From Prevotella fusca JCM 17724 (lineage in GTDB: Bacteria > Bacteroidota > Bacteroidia > Bacteroidales > Bacteroidaceae), in assembly GCF_001262015.1 (NCBI RefSeq), contig NZ_CP012074.1, positions 1,339,001 to 1,403,000 of the forward strand: a DNA stretch of 64,000 nt, given 5' to 3'. The notes under the pieces are model-generated. The model was not told the origin of the DNA and ran no database searches. It worked only from the letters and a program-made list of their open reading frames with translations. Shown here in pieces: positions 18,370-26,841 of the stretch. Numbering within the stretch: position 1 is the stretch's first letter; every line of letters starts with the position of its first letter. Made by a program: the position numbers and the translations under genes.

Positions 18370-18946
18370 ATGGTAAAACATTTATATATCATAGCAGGGT
18401 GGAATGGGGCTGGAAAGACAACAGCTTCTATGACAATATTACCAAAGACCCTTTTGGTAAAGGAGTTTGTCAATGCCGATGAAATAGCAAAAGGATTGTC
18501 ACCACTCAACCCTGAAGGTGCAGCCATTGAAGCAGGAAGGTTGATGCTTCAACGAATAGACTACCTCTTAAGAAAAGATGAGTCATTTTCTATTGAGACA
18601 ACACTTGCAACTCGCTCCTATATTAAACTCGTAGAGAAGGCGCATCAAAGAGGATTCGTAGTCAATCTCTTATTCTTTTGGCTACCATCACCAGAGCTTG
18701 CAAGCATACGTGTGACTGAAAGAGTAAGAATATGGTGGACACAACATTCCTAAAGACATAATATACAGAAGATATTTATTGGGACTATCAAATCTGTTCA
18801 ACTTGTTTATGAACAAGGTTGATATATGGTCAATATATGATAACAGCATACAGCCTAAAGAGCGCATAGCTTTCGGAGGGAATAGTATAAGAACCAGAAT
18901 TAGTAATAAAGTAAAATTTAGAAAGATAAGAAGTTATGTCAAATAA
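18370..18946 (+). pseudogene. Zeta-toxin-like P-loop kinase, frameshifted
   Basis: The first 127 codons encode a zeta-toxin-type kinase: Walker A IIAGWNGAGKTT near residues 6-17, VNADEIAKGL, and SIETTLATRSY. The frame then stops at 18751-18753. The +1 frame from about 18734 continues the family sequence (GGHNIPKDIIYRRY, LGLSNLFNLF, IYDNS) up to a stop at 18944-18946. One extra base, or two missing, near 18728-18733 would explain this. Full-length relatives have about 190 residues, as the joined frames do. Zeta enzymes phosphorylate UDP-activated sugars; the break would remove the C-terminal third. A sequencing error cannot be excluded. The next gene overlaps its end by 11 bp. Confidence 0.8.
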
Positions 18947-19118
18947 AGAAATAGAAGCCTATTTGAAAACGATTGAAGAGGGGTTTATTGAGTCAGAACG
19001 AATCTTGTTAAAAGAGAAAGCTGCCAACAATGAATCTGTCATTAATTGTGATGAAAACGGTAATATTGTTAGCATTCCAGCGAAAGACATTATTGCCAGA
19101 AACCGTCAATATCAATAA
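18936..19118 (+). CDS. Small acidic partner of the zeta-like gene
   Basis: This 60-residue protein (start MSNKEIEAYLKTIEEGF, end IVSIPAKDIIARNRQYQ) overlaps the restored zeta frame by 11 bp, which suggests translational coupling. Small genes of this kind, with a helical start and a GNIVxIPAKDI-like tail, are often found next to Bacteroidetes zeta-toxin-like genes. They could be antitoxins or accessory proteins, which is inference. The reading frame is intact even though the kinase frame is broken. A terminator follows 20 bp later. Confidence 0.65.
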   Translation: MSNKEIEAYLKTIEEGFIESERILLKEKAANNESVINCDENGNIVSIPAKDIIARNRQYQ

Positions 19119-19138
19119 AAAGACTATTATTATCCAAT

Positions 19139-19174
19139 AAAGGCTATCGGACACTCCGATAGCCTTTATTGTTT
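19139..19174 (+). terminator. Terminator after the zeta partner gene
   Basis: AAAGGCTATCGGA pairs with TCCGATAGCCTTT (19139-19167), a perfect 13-bp stem with a 3-nt loop, followed by ATTGTTT. Confidence 0.88.
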
Positions 19175-19241
19175 ATTTGCATCCAACCTGCACCCACCTG
19201 CCCTTCAAGTCATCACAATGAAGCAGCAGACAAAAACAGCA

Positions 19242-19769
19242 TCAGAACGTGATGGTCATACCCAGCGAGAGGGCTGTCTTCCCTTGATAGATAGGTCCAT
19301 AATCCTCGTCATCACCGAAGGTTTTGAAGAGGTTTTGCCGCACCTGCCCATAGAGTCCGAACGTCTCACTGAAGTTATAGCGCACACCTGCCTGCAAACC
19401 ACCCGTCCGCAAGCCGACAGAAGCACCAGTATAGATATCCAGTACAGATGGCAGCTTCAGCACTTCCGACCAATGATAATTACCCATAAGGCTGAGGTCA
19501 TAGCCCACCAGGAAACTATTATCCCCATCACCATGCTTTTTGACGGAGACATAAGTTATCTGACCGCCTAAAGAAACAAAATCACTGAGCGCATAATCAG
19601 TTCCCAACTCAAAGCCCGACTTACCCCCGACATTGGCATAACCGCCATAAACTTTCACATCACCTTCTCCGTCCCACGCCTGTGCCTGTGCGCTGCGGGG
19701 AACGCAAAGCAGGCAGACAAGCAGCAGAAGCCACTGGCAGAAACAGCGTTTCTCTACGTATTTCATCAT
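19242..19769 (-). CDS. Small outer-membrane beta-barrel protein, unknown role
   Basis: This protein of about 175 residues has a signal peptide (WLLLLVCLLCVPRSAQAQ) and then alternating beta-strand sequence with Gly and aromatic residues, ending in the strand LSLGMTITF with a terminal Phe, typical of an outer-membrane barrel. I start at ATG 19769 (19766 also works); the longer frame overlaps the upstream gene. It begins 13 bp after the stop of the secreted protein gene upstream, so the two form an operon. I do not recognise a function. A short 8-strand barrel is likely from size. Confidence 0.7.
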   Translation of the reverse strand: MMKYVEKRCFCQWLLLLVCLLCVPRSAQAQAWDGEGDVKVYGGYANVGGKSGFELGTDYALSDFVSLGGQITYVSVKKHGDGDNSFLVGYDLSLMGNYHWSEVLKLPSVLDIYTGASVGLRTGGLQAGVRYNFSETFGLYGQVRQNLFKTFGDDEDYGPIYQGKTALSLGMTITF

Positions 19770-19782
19770 CTTCACAGCTCTT

Positions 19783-21231
19783 TTACTTAATTGTGTACTT
19801 TGTAATAGCAAACACTTTACGGCGTTCACCCGTCTTTGCATTCTTCACCACCTGCGTTCCATAGACGAGGAAGTTATCGCCATACCAGTGCTGAGAGTTG
19901 GAATAACGCATCTTCTTTACATCCTCATCATCGTTATCCGTCTCCATAATCTCCGATGTACGGTCCTGGATAACATTCCCGTCAGCATTTCTGAAGAGTT
20001 TTGAAACCAGTCGGTTCTTATCAGCAAAGAGCAGGTTGACGTTCTTCCCCTTCAAACTTGCTGACACAAAACGCTTCACATACATCGGCATTATACGTGG
20101 CTCCATTGGGAAACATTCATCCCATAGCAGATTACCAGCAACATCAAACTTTGCCAGAACAGCGTGCGTATAGTTATAGCCGGCGAAGGTTGTCACCGTC
20201 GTATTACCAATCCAGGTCGTACGGTAAACCGGATAAAATGCCTCACCCAGATAGAAGTAATCCTTACCATCTGTCATAATACGGTGCGAAGCCATCAGAT
20301 ACTTAAGCGAATATTCCTTACCTGCCTTCTCAGCCTTTTCCTTTTTGCGTTCAATTTTCGCCTGCTTACGGTCGCTCATATACTCCGTAAAGTTCTTTAG
20401 CTTCAAGAAGTTGTAGAACTTGATATTATTAAACCTATCGTCTTTCAACTCTGAGAAGAAGATACCTTCTGCCCCACCTTTCTTTGCCTTTGAGTAAGTT
20501 CCAGTGACAAAGAACTTGTTGCCAGCTTTTGAAACCGATGCCGAGATGATACGTTCGGCAATGTCAGCAGTAAGATTGTTTGCGCCTAACTGATTGCCCT
20601 GCATATCCATACGAACCAGATAGACGTCGGTCTCAACCCTCACCAGTGCATAGATAGTATTGTCGATTACGGTGTTTTCAAGAACAAAGATATTCTTATC
20701 CTTCACTTTCGGGAAGTGGATATCAGCAAAACGGCTATTACCCGTCTTCAGGTCAATGATGCCGATGCGGTCTAATTTCTTCTGCGTTGAGCTGAAGATG
20801 ACAGCCCCTTTGTCAACAATCAGGTTTCTCATTGTTCCCTTTCGGGTATATTCGCCATCTGTAGTGGTTATTTTTCGTGTTGCAGGGTTGAAAGCAACAA
20901 TCATAAACGTACCATCCTTCTCACGCAAGACAGTATAGAGCACACCGCCTTCAACCACATCCGAATAGAAATACATTCCCTTGTCAATCAATACCGAATC
21001 AGTACTTACCAGTTTCATCGCCGTTGAATAAAACTCAGTCTTAAAATATCGCTTGTCTCCTTTGCAATCCTTAGCAAATGACTGAACAACCAGCCCCTTT
21101 TCTTCTACTGGCAGAACAATCTGGTTTTCATAATCAGCACGGTGGGGATACTCAATTCGTCCAATAACTTGGGCTGTCATACTCATTACCTGAGAGCACA
21201 ACGCAATAACGCATAATAGCAGAGTTCTCAT
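19783..21231 (-). CDS. Secreted protein of unknown function
   Basis: This 482-residue protein starts MRTLLLCVIALCSQVMSMTAQ, a signal peptide with likely cleavage near residue 21. The rest is beta-rich with repeated short strands (KRYFKTEFYST, VLYTVLREKDGTFMIV, IYALVRVETDVYLVRMD), which could be a beta-propeller. A charged stretch (KQAKIERKKEKAEKAGKE) sits near residues 290-310. No catalytic motif is visible. A possible -7 box (TACTTTTG, minus strand, 21358-21365) lies about 130 bp upstream. It is the first gene of a two-gene operon with the small barrel protein. I do not recognise the family. Confidence 0.75.
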   Translation of the reverse strand: MRTLLLCVIALCSQVMSMTAQVIGRIEYPHRADYENQIVLPVEEKGLVVQSFAKDCKGDKRYFKTEFYSTAMKLVSTDSVLIDKGMYFYSDVVEGGVLYTVLREKDGTFMIVAFNPATRKITTTDGEYTRKGTMRNLIVDKGAVIFSSTQKKLDRIGIIDLKTGNSRFADIHFPKVKDKNIFVLENTVIDNTIYALVRVETDVYLVRMDMQGNQLGANNLTADIAERIISASVSKAGNKFFVTGTYSKAKKGGAEGIFFSELKDDRFNNIKFYNFLKLKNFTEYMSDRKQAKIERKKEKAEKAGKEYSLKYLMASHRIMTDGKDYFYLGEAFYPVYRTTWIGNTTVTTFAGYNYTHAVLAKFDVAGNLLWDECFPMEPRIMPMYVKRFVSASLKGKNVNLLFADKNRLVSKLFRNADGNVIQDRTSEIMETDNDDEDVKKMRYSNSQHWYGDNFLVYGTQVVKNAKTGERRKVFAITKYTIK

Positions 21232-21574
21232 ATTACTTTATATTTTATAGTTAATTATTAGTGTTGTCATTATGTCTTCAGAACTTCCATAAAGTTCTAT
21301 ACGATATTTAATTTCAGATATTCATCTTCCCTTTTTAAAAGCGTAGCTTACTTCACACAAAAGTACATTATTTATTGGAAAATCAAAAAGAATTCAAAAA
21401 AATATTTATATTCTCCTGTTATTTTCAGCTTAATTAGAAGTTTATACAGGCTATTTGAAGCCCAACAAACAATTTTATTTGAAATTAGCAGCATAGCTGG
21501 AATAAACATCGAATTATGGGGTAGCTTAAGTAAAGGGGAGCAAAAAGAGGATATATCAATTTTGACACACCCTC

Positions 21575-21629
21575 TTTATTATCACTTATTCTCTATCCGA
21601 CAAAAGAAAAACAATTAAAGAACTTACAA
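21575..21629 (+). repeat. Dispersed repeat, left half of the IS-interrupted copy
   Basis: This half matches 18200-18257 (TTATTATCACTTATT, TCTATCCGACAAAAGAA, AAGAACTTA) and ends in the left target duplication AACTTACAA (21621-21629). The 398-bp gap after the 21231 gene holds otherwise only its promoter; I see no gene there. Confidence 0.75.
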
Positions 21630-22964
21630 TACTAGTGATGCAATAATTTTAAATTAAACTTCATATATCCCTTTATTAATAAGGGTTTCAGATCGTTCTT
21701 TGATTTTTTGATTTGAAAATGACAGCGTAACTTTGCAACCAAAACTGCATTGTTATGAACGTCGGTCGATATGTGTTTTCACAAGTTGTGAAGTACATAC
21801 CTCGTTATCAGTTCGACAAGTGCGTGAAGAAGTACCGTGGCGACTGGCATGTCAAGGATTTGACTTGTTACAACCAGCTTCTGCACCTTTTGTTTGGACA
21901 GCTGACGAGTTGTGATTCTCTACGGGACATCTGCCTGTGTCTTGGTGCCCACAAGGACATCCTCTACCATCTTGGATTTGGCAACACGGTCAACCAGTCA
22001 TCACTTTCCCGAGCTAACGACAATCGGGATTACCGCATCTATGAGGAGTTTGGCATCTATATGATAAATCTGGTAAGACCTTTATACACAAGGACCTCGA
22101 TACCAGATGTCACTATAGACAACGTACTTTACTCCCTCGATTCCACGACCATCTCCACAAGTGTCAAACTTGCGACATGGGCTTTAGGAAGATACAACAA
22201 GGGGGCGGTGAAGATGCACACTCTGCTTGACTTGCGCGGGAGCATTCCAGCAAACATCCACATCACGGATGGCAGATGGCATGACAGCAACGAACTTGAA
22301 CTGACTGCGCCGGAGCCTCTTGCCTTCTATATGATGGACAAGGCCTATGTTGACTTCGATGAGTTCTTTCGCTTCCATTTGGCTGGAGCCTATTGGGTTA
22401 CCAGACCGAAGGACAACATGAAATACGAGATTATTGGTCATAGAAAAGACTTCTCCCGAGAGGATGGTATTCGAGGCGACTTTACCATTCGCTTGACTCA
22501 GCCAAAGACTCATGCACTTTACCCTGAGCCTTTCAGGGCAGTCTGCCACTATGATGAGGAGACGTGTGAAGAAATAGTGTTCATCACTAACAACTTCGAG
22601 ATCAGCGCAGTGGAAGTGTCCGTCCTGTATAGGCACAGATGGGACATAGAGGTGTTCTTCAAGTGGATAAAGCAGAACATTGTCGTGAAGACCTTGTGGG
22701 GGTATTCCGAGAATGCAGTCCGAATCCATCTCTGGGTTGCAGTCATCGCCTATCTGCTTGTTGCAAGAATAAAGGCGGACAACAAAAGCCCATACACCAT
22801 TACGGAAGTGGCAACGCTGATAAGAGTTTCTGCTTTGGAGAAAACTCACCTCAGAGATTTAATCACTAAGCCGAGAACCTCTGTCATTTACAATCAATAT
22901 GTCAAAGAACTACCTCTATTTGATAATATGTAAAACTTAACGCGATTTTATCGCATCAGTACTA
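21630..22964 (+). mobile_element. IS4-family insertion sequence, complete
   Basis: The element is 1335 bp. The left end TACTAGTGATGC and the inverted right end TAGTACTGATGC match at 10 of 12 bases, and the similarity continues inwards. It is flanked by a 9-bp direct repeat, AACTTACAA (21621-21629 and 22965-22973). Removing the element and one copy of the repeat restores a sequence that matches the intact repeat at 18200-18330. The single transposase gene is intact, so the insertion looks recent and possibly active. Confidence 0.92.
21755..22933 (+). CDS. IS4-family DDE transposase
   Basis: This 392-residue transposase fills the insertion sequence. The N-terminal helical region (VGRYVFSQVVKYIP) is the DUF4372-type domain of IS4 enzymes. 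The first catalytic Asp is in YSLDSTTIS (about 128), the second in MDKAYVDF (about 197), and the Glu lies in the IS4 signature Y-x2-R-x3-E-x6-K, seen as YRHRWDIEVFFKWIK (about 291-305). The frame is unbroken. It starts at ATG 21755; a -7-like TAACTTTG (21728-21735) precedes it. Length is normal for the family. Confidence 0.95.
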   Translation: MNVGRYVFSQVVKYIPRYQFDKCVKKYRGDWHVKDLTCYNQLLHLLFGQLTSCDSLRDICLCLGAHKDILYHLGFGNTVNQSSLSRANDNRDYRIYEEFGIYMINLVRPLYTRTSIPDVTIDNVLYSLDSTTISTSVKLATWALGRYNKGAVKMHTLLDLRGSIPANIHITDGRWHDSNELELTAPEPLAFYMMDKAYVDFDEFFRFHLAGAYWVTRPKDNMKYEIIGHRKDFSREDGIRGDFTIRLTQPKTHALYPEPFRAVCHYDEETCEEIVFITNNFEISAVEVSVLYRHRWDIEVFFKWIKQNIVVKTLWGYSENAVRIHLWVAVIAYLLVARIKADNKSPYTITEVATLIRVSALEKTHLRDLITKPRTSVIYNQYVKELPLFDNM

Positions 22965-22973
22965 AACTTACAA

Positions 22974-23035
22974 CTAAAGAAACGGTTTCTTAGATACAAA
23001 TAAAAGAAGTAAAAAAATGCTACTACACTATTAAT
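22974..23035 (+). repeat. Dispersed repeat, right half of the IS-interrupted copy
   Basis: It continues the match to the copy at 18254-18320 (CTAAAGAAACGGTTTCT, ACAAATAAAAGAAGTAAAAAA, CTACAC.ATTAATAAAAA). No zeta-like gene follows this copy. Confidence 0.75.
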
Positions 23036-23092
23036 AAAAACATCACCAACAAAAACAACATAATTGAACAGTATATAAACAATCTACTCAAC

Positions 23093-23581
23093 TTAAAATA
23101 CTTCAATCAGCTTCATAAATTCATTGAACTCGGAAGAGTATTTTACACCTGTCCGTCCCCAGTCATATTCATATCGAACAGTCTTTCCAGGATAGTAGAT
23201 ATAGATGTATAGACCACCCATATCGCTGCAATGGTTGTTGTCTTTTACCGCCACAACGTCCTTTACAGTACCCTTGACGAACATATCGTCAACAAGTTCT
23301 TGTACACGACGAGCGCTGTCATCATTAAAACGAACAGTTGTGACAGTGTCTTTACCATCGTCAGATACAAATACTGATTGCGTACATTTTGTTACAATAC
23401 CATTCTTATATAACATCCAATAAACATCCGTAAGACGTCTACTAAAGCCTAGATCACGTCCAATAAGAACGGAGTCATACGCTCTAAGTGCATCCTTTCC
23501 CTTGACACTACCTCGATTACCTTCTGAACAGCTGATGACTGCGAAGGCAATTATTCCACACAACCATAATAACTTATTCAT
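23093..23581 (-). CDS. Lipoprotein of unknown function
   Basis: This 162-residue protein starts MNKLLWLCGIIAFAVISCSEG, with a lipobox Cys at residue 18. Eleven further upstream codons are open but would hide the signal. The mature part has a beta-rich C-terminus (YIYIYYPGKTVRYEYDWGR). I do not recognise the family. It appears to be a single gene; a possible -7 box lies at 23699-23706 (minus strand, TACTTTTG). Confidence 0.65.
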   Translation of the reverse strand: MNKLLWLCGIIAFAVISCSEGNRGSVKGKDALRAYDSVLIGRDLGFSRRLTDVYWMLYKNGIVTKCTQSVFVSDDGKDTVTTVRFNDDSARRVQELVDDMFVKGTVKDVVAVKDNNHCSDMGGLYIYIYYPGKTVRYEYDWGRTGVKYSSEFNEFMKLIEVF

Positions 23582-23771
23582 CCCTCTAAAAATAAAAAAG
23601 TCAACCGTTATCAATCAATCCTACTAACTATATCGAAATGTAAGACATAGTAAAACAGTGCTCCTGTCGACAACAACCTTTCCTTTATGTACCTTTTACA
23701 AAAGTAAGCATTAATATTCTTGTTTCCAAACACTGGTCAACAAAAGTTCTTCTTACCCGTCTTTTCTATAC

Positions 23772-23837
23772 GTGTTAGTGCTTAGCACATAGCGTGCGGA
23801 TAGCAAACACCAATGGTGCTGAGGGCTGACACATTGC
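23772..23837. repeat. 22-bp array, CACCAATGGTG family, copy 2 (weak)
   Basis: Three 22-bp windows begin at 23772, 23794 and 23816. They contain TGCTTAGCA, CACCAATGGTG (spanning a boundary) and GGCTGACACATTGC. The sequence is related to the arrays at 10707 and 41460 but is more degraded. It lies in the 374-bp gap between two minus-strand genes, where I see no gene. Confidence 0.45.
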
Positions 23838-23882
23838 AATATGCTACCAACGTAGATTCAGACGGAGTACTTTTCAAGGGAT

Positions 23883-23920
23883 AAAAAGCACAGGGCTGCC
23901 TCGTAAGGACAGCCCCGTGC
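23883..23920 (-). terminator. Terminator of the TlpA-TonB fusion gene
   Basis: GCACAGGGCTG pairs with CAGCCCCGTGC (23888-23920). On the minus strand a TTTTT run follows (complement of 23883-23887). Confidence 0.82.
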
Positions 23921-23955
23921 ATCTTAATTTAGGGGTTATTAGTTTTGCAATCTGT

Positions 23956-24888
23956 TTATGACTGGAACACTATCGTCAGACTCGTCCTGCTCTTGACAGG
24001 GCGTCCCTTCTGCATAGCAGGGTTCCACTTCGGCATGTTATTGGTAAGACGGACCGCCTGCTCCTTGTAGTATTCAACACAGTTATCCAACACACGCTTC
24101 TGTTTCTCCGCATTCATCTTCATGAAATGCTTGCTTGTTCCCTGTACGTTCTTCACATCAACGACACGGGCACCAGTAACAGTACCATCCATTTCAACAT
24201 TGAAGACAACTGTCACCTCGGCATGTACCTTTGAACGGAAAGACTGGATGCTGCGACGCTGACCCTGTGCAAAGTAGCTGTCAATAGCCTCCTGCCCGCC
24301 TTCAAAGGTTGGAAGAACATCCGTCTTGCTTACCTCTGGAGCAAGTGGAAGAGCCTCCAACTTCGCTTTCAGCTTGTTTATTTCCACCGTTCCCATGACA
24401 ATCTTACCATCCGGGGCAATGAGATACATTGACGGAATCCAGTCAACCTTATACAACTGGTCAATCATCGTGTTCTTTCTGAACTTCTTGAGTTCGCTCA
24501 CCTGTGTCCAGTTCATCTGGTACTGACCCCAGTAAGTCTTCGCCCATACCTCACGGTCAGTATCGAATGAGATACCGATGAACTGCACCCCATAGTCGCG
24601 GAACTGCTCGTAAAGGGCTTTCATTGCCGGAATATCACGACGGCAGTCGGGACACCAGCTTGCCCAGAAGTCCAGTACTACGTAACTTCCACGATACTGG
24701 CTCAGGCTTATGTCCCTGCCATCGTATGTCCTCAGCTTGAACTCAGGCGCACGTGTGCCGGGCTTCAGCATGTTTACCGCATACTTAGCATCCAGATTCG
24801 TTGTCTGCTCAGTGTCTGTTGTCTGCGCAAAAGCTGCCGGTGCTGACATGAAGATTGCACAGACAGCTGCTAAAAGAATTCTTTTCAT
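23956..24888 (-). CDS. TlpA-like thioredoxin-fold protein fused to a TonB C-terminal-like domain
   Basis: This 310-residue protein has a signal peptide (cleavage after AAFAQ, residue 22). A TlpA/AhpC-type domain covers about residues 40-175 with the redox motif CPDC near 77-80 and a cis-Pro loop in DWIPSMYL. From about 195, a segment with FEGGQEAIDSYF, the strand VVFNVEMDGTV, MPKWNPAMQKGRPV and a final strand resembles the TonB C-terminal domain. No membrane anchor is seen apart from the signal peptide. The first part should reduce periplasmic disulfides; the second may bind envelope partners. The fusion is unusual. It has its own promoter and terminator. Confidence 0.85.
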   Translation of the reverse strand: MKRILLAAVCAIFMSAPAAFAQTTDTEQTTNLDAKYAVNMLKPGTRAPEFKLRTYDGRDISLSQYRGSYVVLDFWASWCPDCRRDIPAMKALYEQFRDYGVQFIGISFDTDREVWAKTYWGQYQMNWTQVSELKKFRKNTMIDQLYKVDWIPSMYLIAPDGKIVMGTVEINKLKAKLEALPLAPEVSKTDVLPTFEGGQEAIDSYFAQGQRRSIQSFRSKVHAEVTVVFNVEMDGTVTGARVVDVKNVQGTSKHFMKMNAEKQKRVLDNCVEYYKEQAVRLTNNMPKWNPAMQKGRPVKSRTSLTIVFQS

Positions 24889-24980
24889 ATCTTTTCTTGT
24901 CTATTTTTCAGTTTCATTCGTTCGTCAATAAAACGGCTCCTCCAGCCCTCAGGTTTCCTTTCGGTTTGTCAGTCATGTTG

Positions 24981-25011
24981 CAAATATACGACCTTATTTT
25001 GGATAACGCAA
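24981..25011 (-). promoter_or_regulatory. Promoter of the TlpA-TonB fusion gene
   Basis: On the minus strand TTG (25011-25009), 20 bp, TATATTTG (24988-24981). The predicted leader is about 87 nt. Confidence 0.75.
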
Positions 25012-25016
25012 ATACC

Positions 25017-26696
25017 TTATTGTATTTTTTCAATCGTCAGCGTCTGGTCGCAATAGTCAACAACCGCCGGGCGGTGGGTTATGAAAATCACCGTCTTATC
25101 ATGATTTGAGAGTATATTCTTCAAAAGCAGGCGTTCTGTCTGCGGGTCAAGTGCCGATGTAGCCTCATCAAATATCATGACACTACGGTCACGCAGAAGC
25201 GAACGGGCTATGGCTATGCGTTGCGCCTGACCTTCGCTGAGTCCTCCTCCCTGCTCTGAACAGAGGGTATCAAGCCCTAACGGAAGGTGGAAAACAAAGT
25301 CGGCACAGCTTTTCTCAAGTGCGGCATTCATCTCTTCCTCTGTTGCATCGACCTTGCCGAGCAGCAGGTTCTCACGGATTGTACCGCTGAGAAGCGTGTT
25401 GCCTTGGGGCACATAGACGAAATTGGTACGCATAAGCGGGGTCAGCTCCAGGCATTCCATCCCGTTGTATATCTCTACCGAGCCCTTATTGGGTTTCAGC
25501 AAGGCAAGCAGCATACGTACAAGTGTGGTCTTTCCCGCACCTGTTTCGCCAAGAATAGCCGTACAGGAGCCAGGATAGAAATCGAAGTCCAGATTTCTCA
25601 ATATCTCACGTTCGTTATCATCATAACGATAGTCGATGTGGTTAAGACGGATACCGCAGGGGCCAGCCAGCTCTATTGAGTCCCCTTGTTCCTCCAAAGG
25701 GTTTTCCTCCAACTCCATCAGTCGCTCTGCAGCCGTGAACACTGATACGAAAGCTGGTACAAGTTTCGTCAGCTGCCGGGCAGGGCTCTGAATCTTATTC
25801 ACCAACTGCAAGAAGGCAGTCATACCACCAAAGGTAAGTGAATGAGCCGACATGCGGAGGGCTGCCCATGTAAAGGCAACAAGATAGCCAAAGGCAAAAC
25901 CGAAGTTCAGGACAAGATTGGAGAAGACAGAGAACTTTGTTTTCCGCACCACCTTACGGCGCAATTCGCGTTGTGTTCCCTCCAGTTTCCCCACGATCAT
26001 CTCGTCACTTTCGAGTGTCTTGATGAGCATTCGGTGCTGGATAGTCTCCTGCAGAACGCTCTGAACCTTTGAGTCAGAGTTGCGAACCTCACGTGTCAGC
26101 CGTCGCATCTGCCGTACATAAACCTTGCTGATGAGAACAAACAGCGGGATCATAACGACGATGAGGATTGCCAGACGCCAGTCCATCGACATCAGATAGA
26201 AGAAAGCACCGAGGAACATTGCCACCGTTGAGACTGAATTCGGGATGGTCTCGGTAAGAAAGTTCACCACATTGACAACATCAAACTCCAGACGGTTCAG
26301 CACGTCACCACTGTGATGACGCTCCTTTCCATGCCATTCCGAGCGCAGAATACGGTCGAGCATACGCTGCTGCATACGGTTCTGAGCCTTGATACCCAGC
26401 AGGTTCCGCACCCACACAGAGGCTATATTCAATGCAAAGTCACAGATAATCAGGGCTCCCATGATTCCCACTGCGACGTAGATACTGCCTTCCCTGGCAT
26501 GAGATGCCACATCAATGGCATGCTGAACAGCCCATACCGTTGCCAAAGAAACGCCCACGCTGAGAATTCCTATCAGTGCATTCAGCACCGCCTGCCTACG
26601 GTTACCACGCCATGCTATCCACAGCCAGCGGAATATCTCCTTGCTTGTGTAGCGTGTTTCAGGGATTTGAAAGAGCTTCTTTATCTTGTTCACCAT
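25017..26696 (-). CDS. ABC exporter, fused permease and ATPase
   Basis: This 559-residue half-transporter has an N-terminal six-helix exporter domain (about 25-310) and a C-terminal ATPase. The Walker A motif is GETGAGKTT (about 382), the signature LSEGQAQR (about 485), and Walker B VMIFDEATS (about 505), followed by an H-loop in ITHRP. It likely works as a homodimer and moves a lipid, peptide or drug; the substrate cannot be read from the sequence. It lies 145 bp after nadK on the same strand and ends just before the promoter of the TlpA-TonB gene. Confidence 0.92.
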   Translation of the reverse strand: MVNKIKKLFQIPETRYTSKEIFRWLWIAWRGNRRQAVLNALIGILSVGVSLATVWAVQHAIDVASHAREGSIYVAVGIMGALIICDFALNIASVWVRNLLGIKAQNRMQQRMLDRILRSEWHGKERHHSGDVLNRLEFDVVNVVNFLTETIPNSVSTVAMFLGAFFYLMSMDWRLAILIVVMIPLFVLISKVYVRQMRRLTREVRNSDSKVQSVLQETIQHRMLIKTLESDEMIVGKLEGTQRELRRKVVRKTKFSVFSNLVLNFGFAFGYLVAFTWAALRMSAHSLTFGGMTAFLQLVNKIQSPARQLTKLVPAFVSVFTAAERLMELEENPLEEQGDSIELAGPCGIRLNHIDYRYDDNEREILRNLDFDFYPGSCTAILGETGAGKTTLVRMLLALLKPNKGSVEIYNGMECLELTPLMRTNFVYVPQGNTLLSGTIRENLLLGKVDATEEEMNAALEKSCADFVFHLPLGLDTLCSEQGGGLSEGQAQRIAIARSLLRDRSVMIFDEATSALDPQTERLLLKNILSNHDKTVIFITHRPAVVDYCDQTLTIEKIQ

Positions 26697-26841
26697 TATT
26701 ATCTCCTTTGTTTAATTATATCGAGAGCTTAGGAATCCGGAGGAGGACAGCACACATTACAGTTCTATATGCTATGATTCAGAAAGATATTCCTAAGATT
26801 TACAATCCCTTTCATCGTCTCCCCGCAGACTGCCTGCCGCC

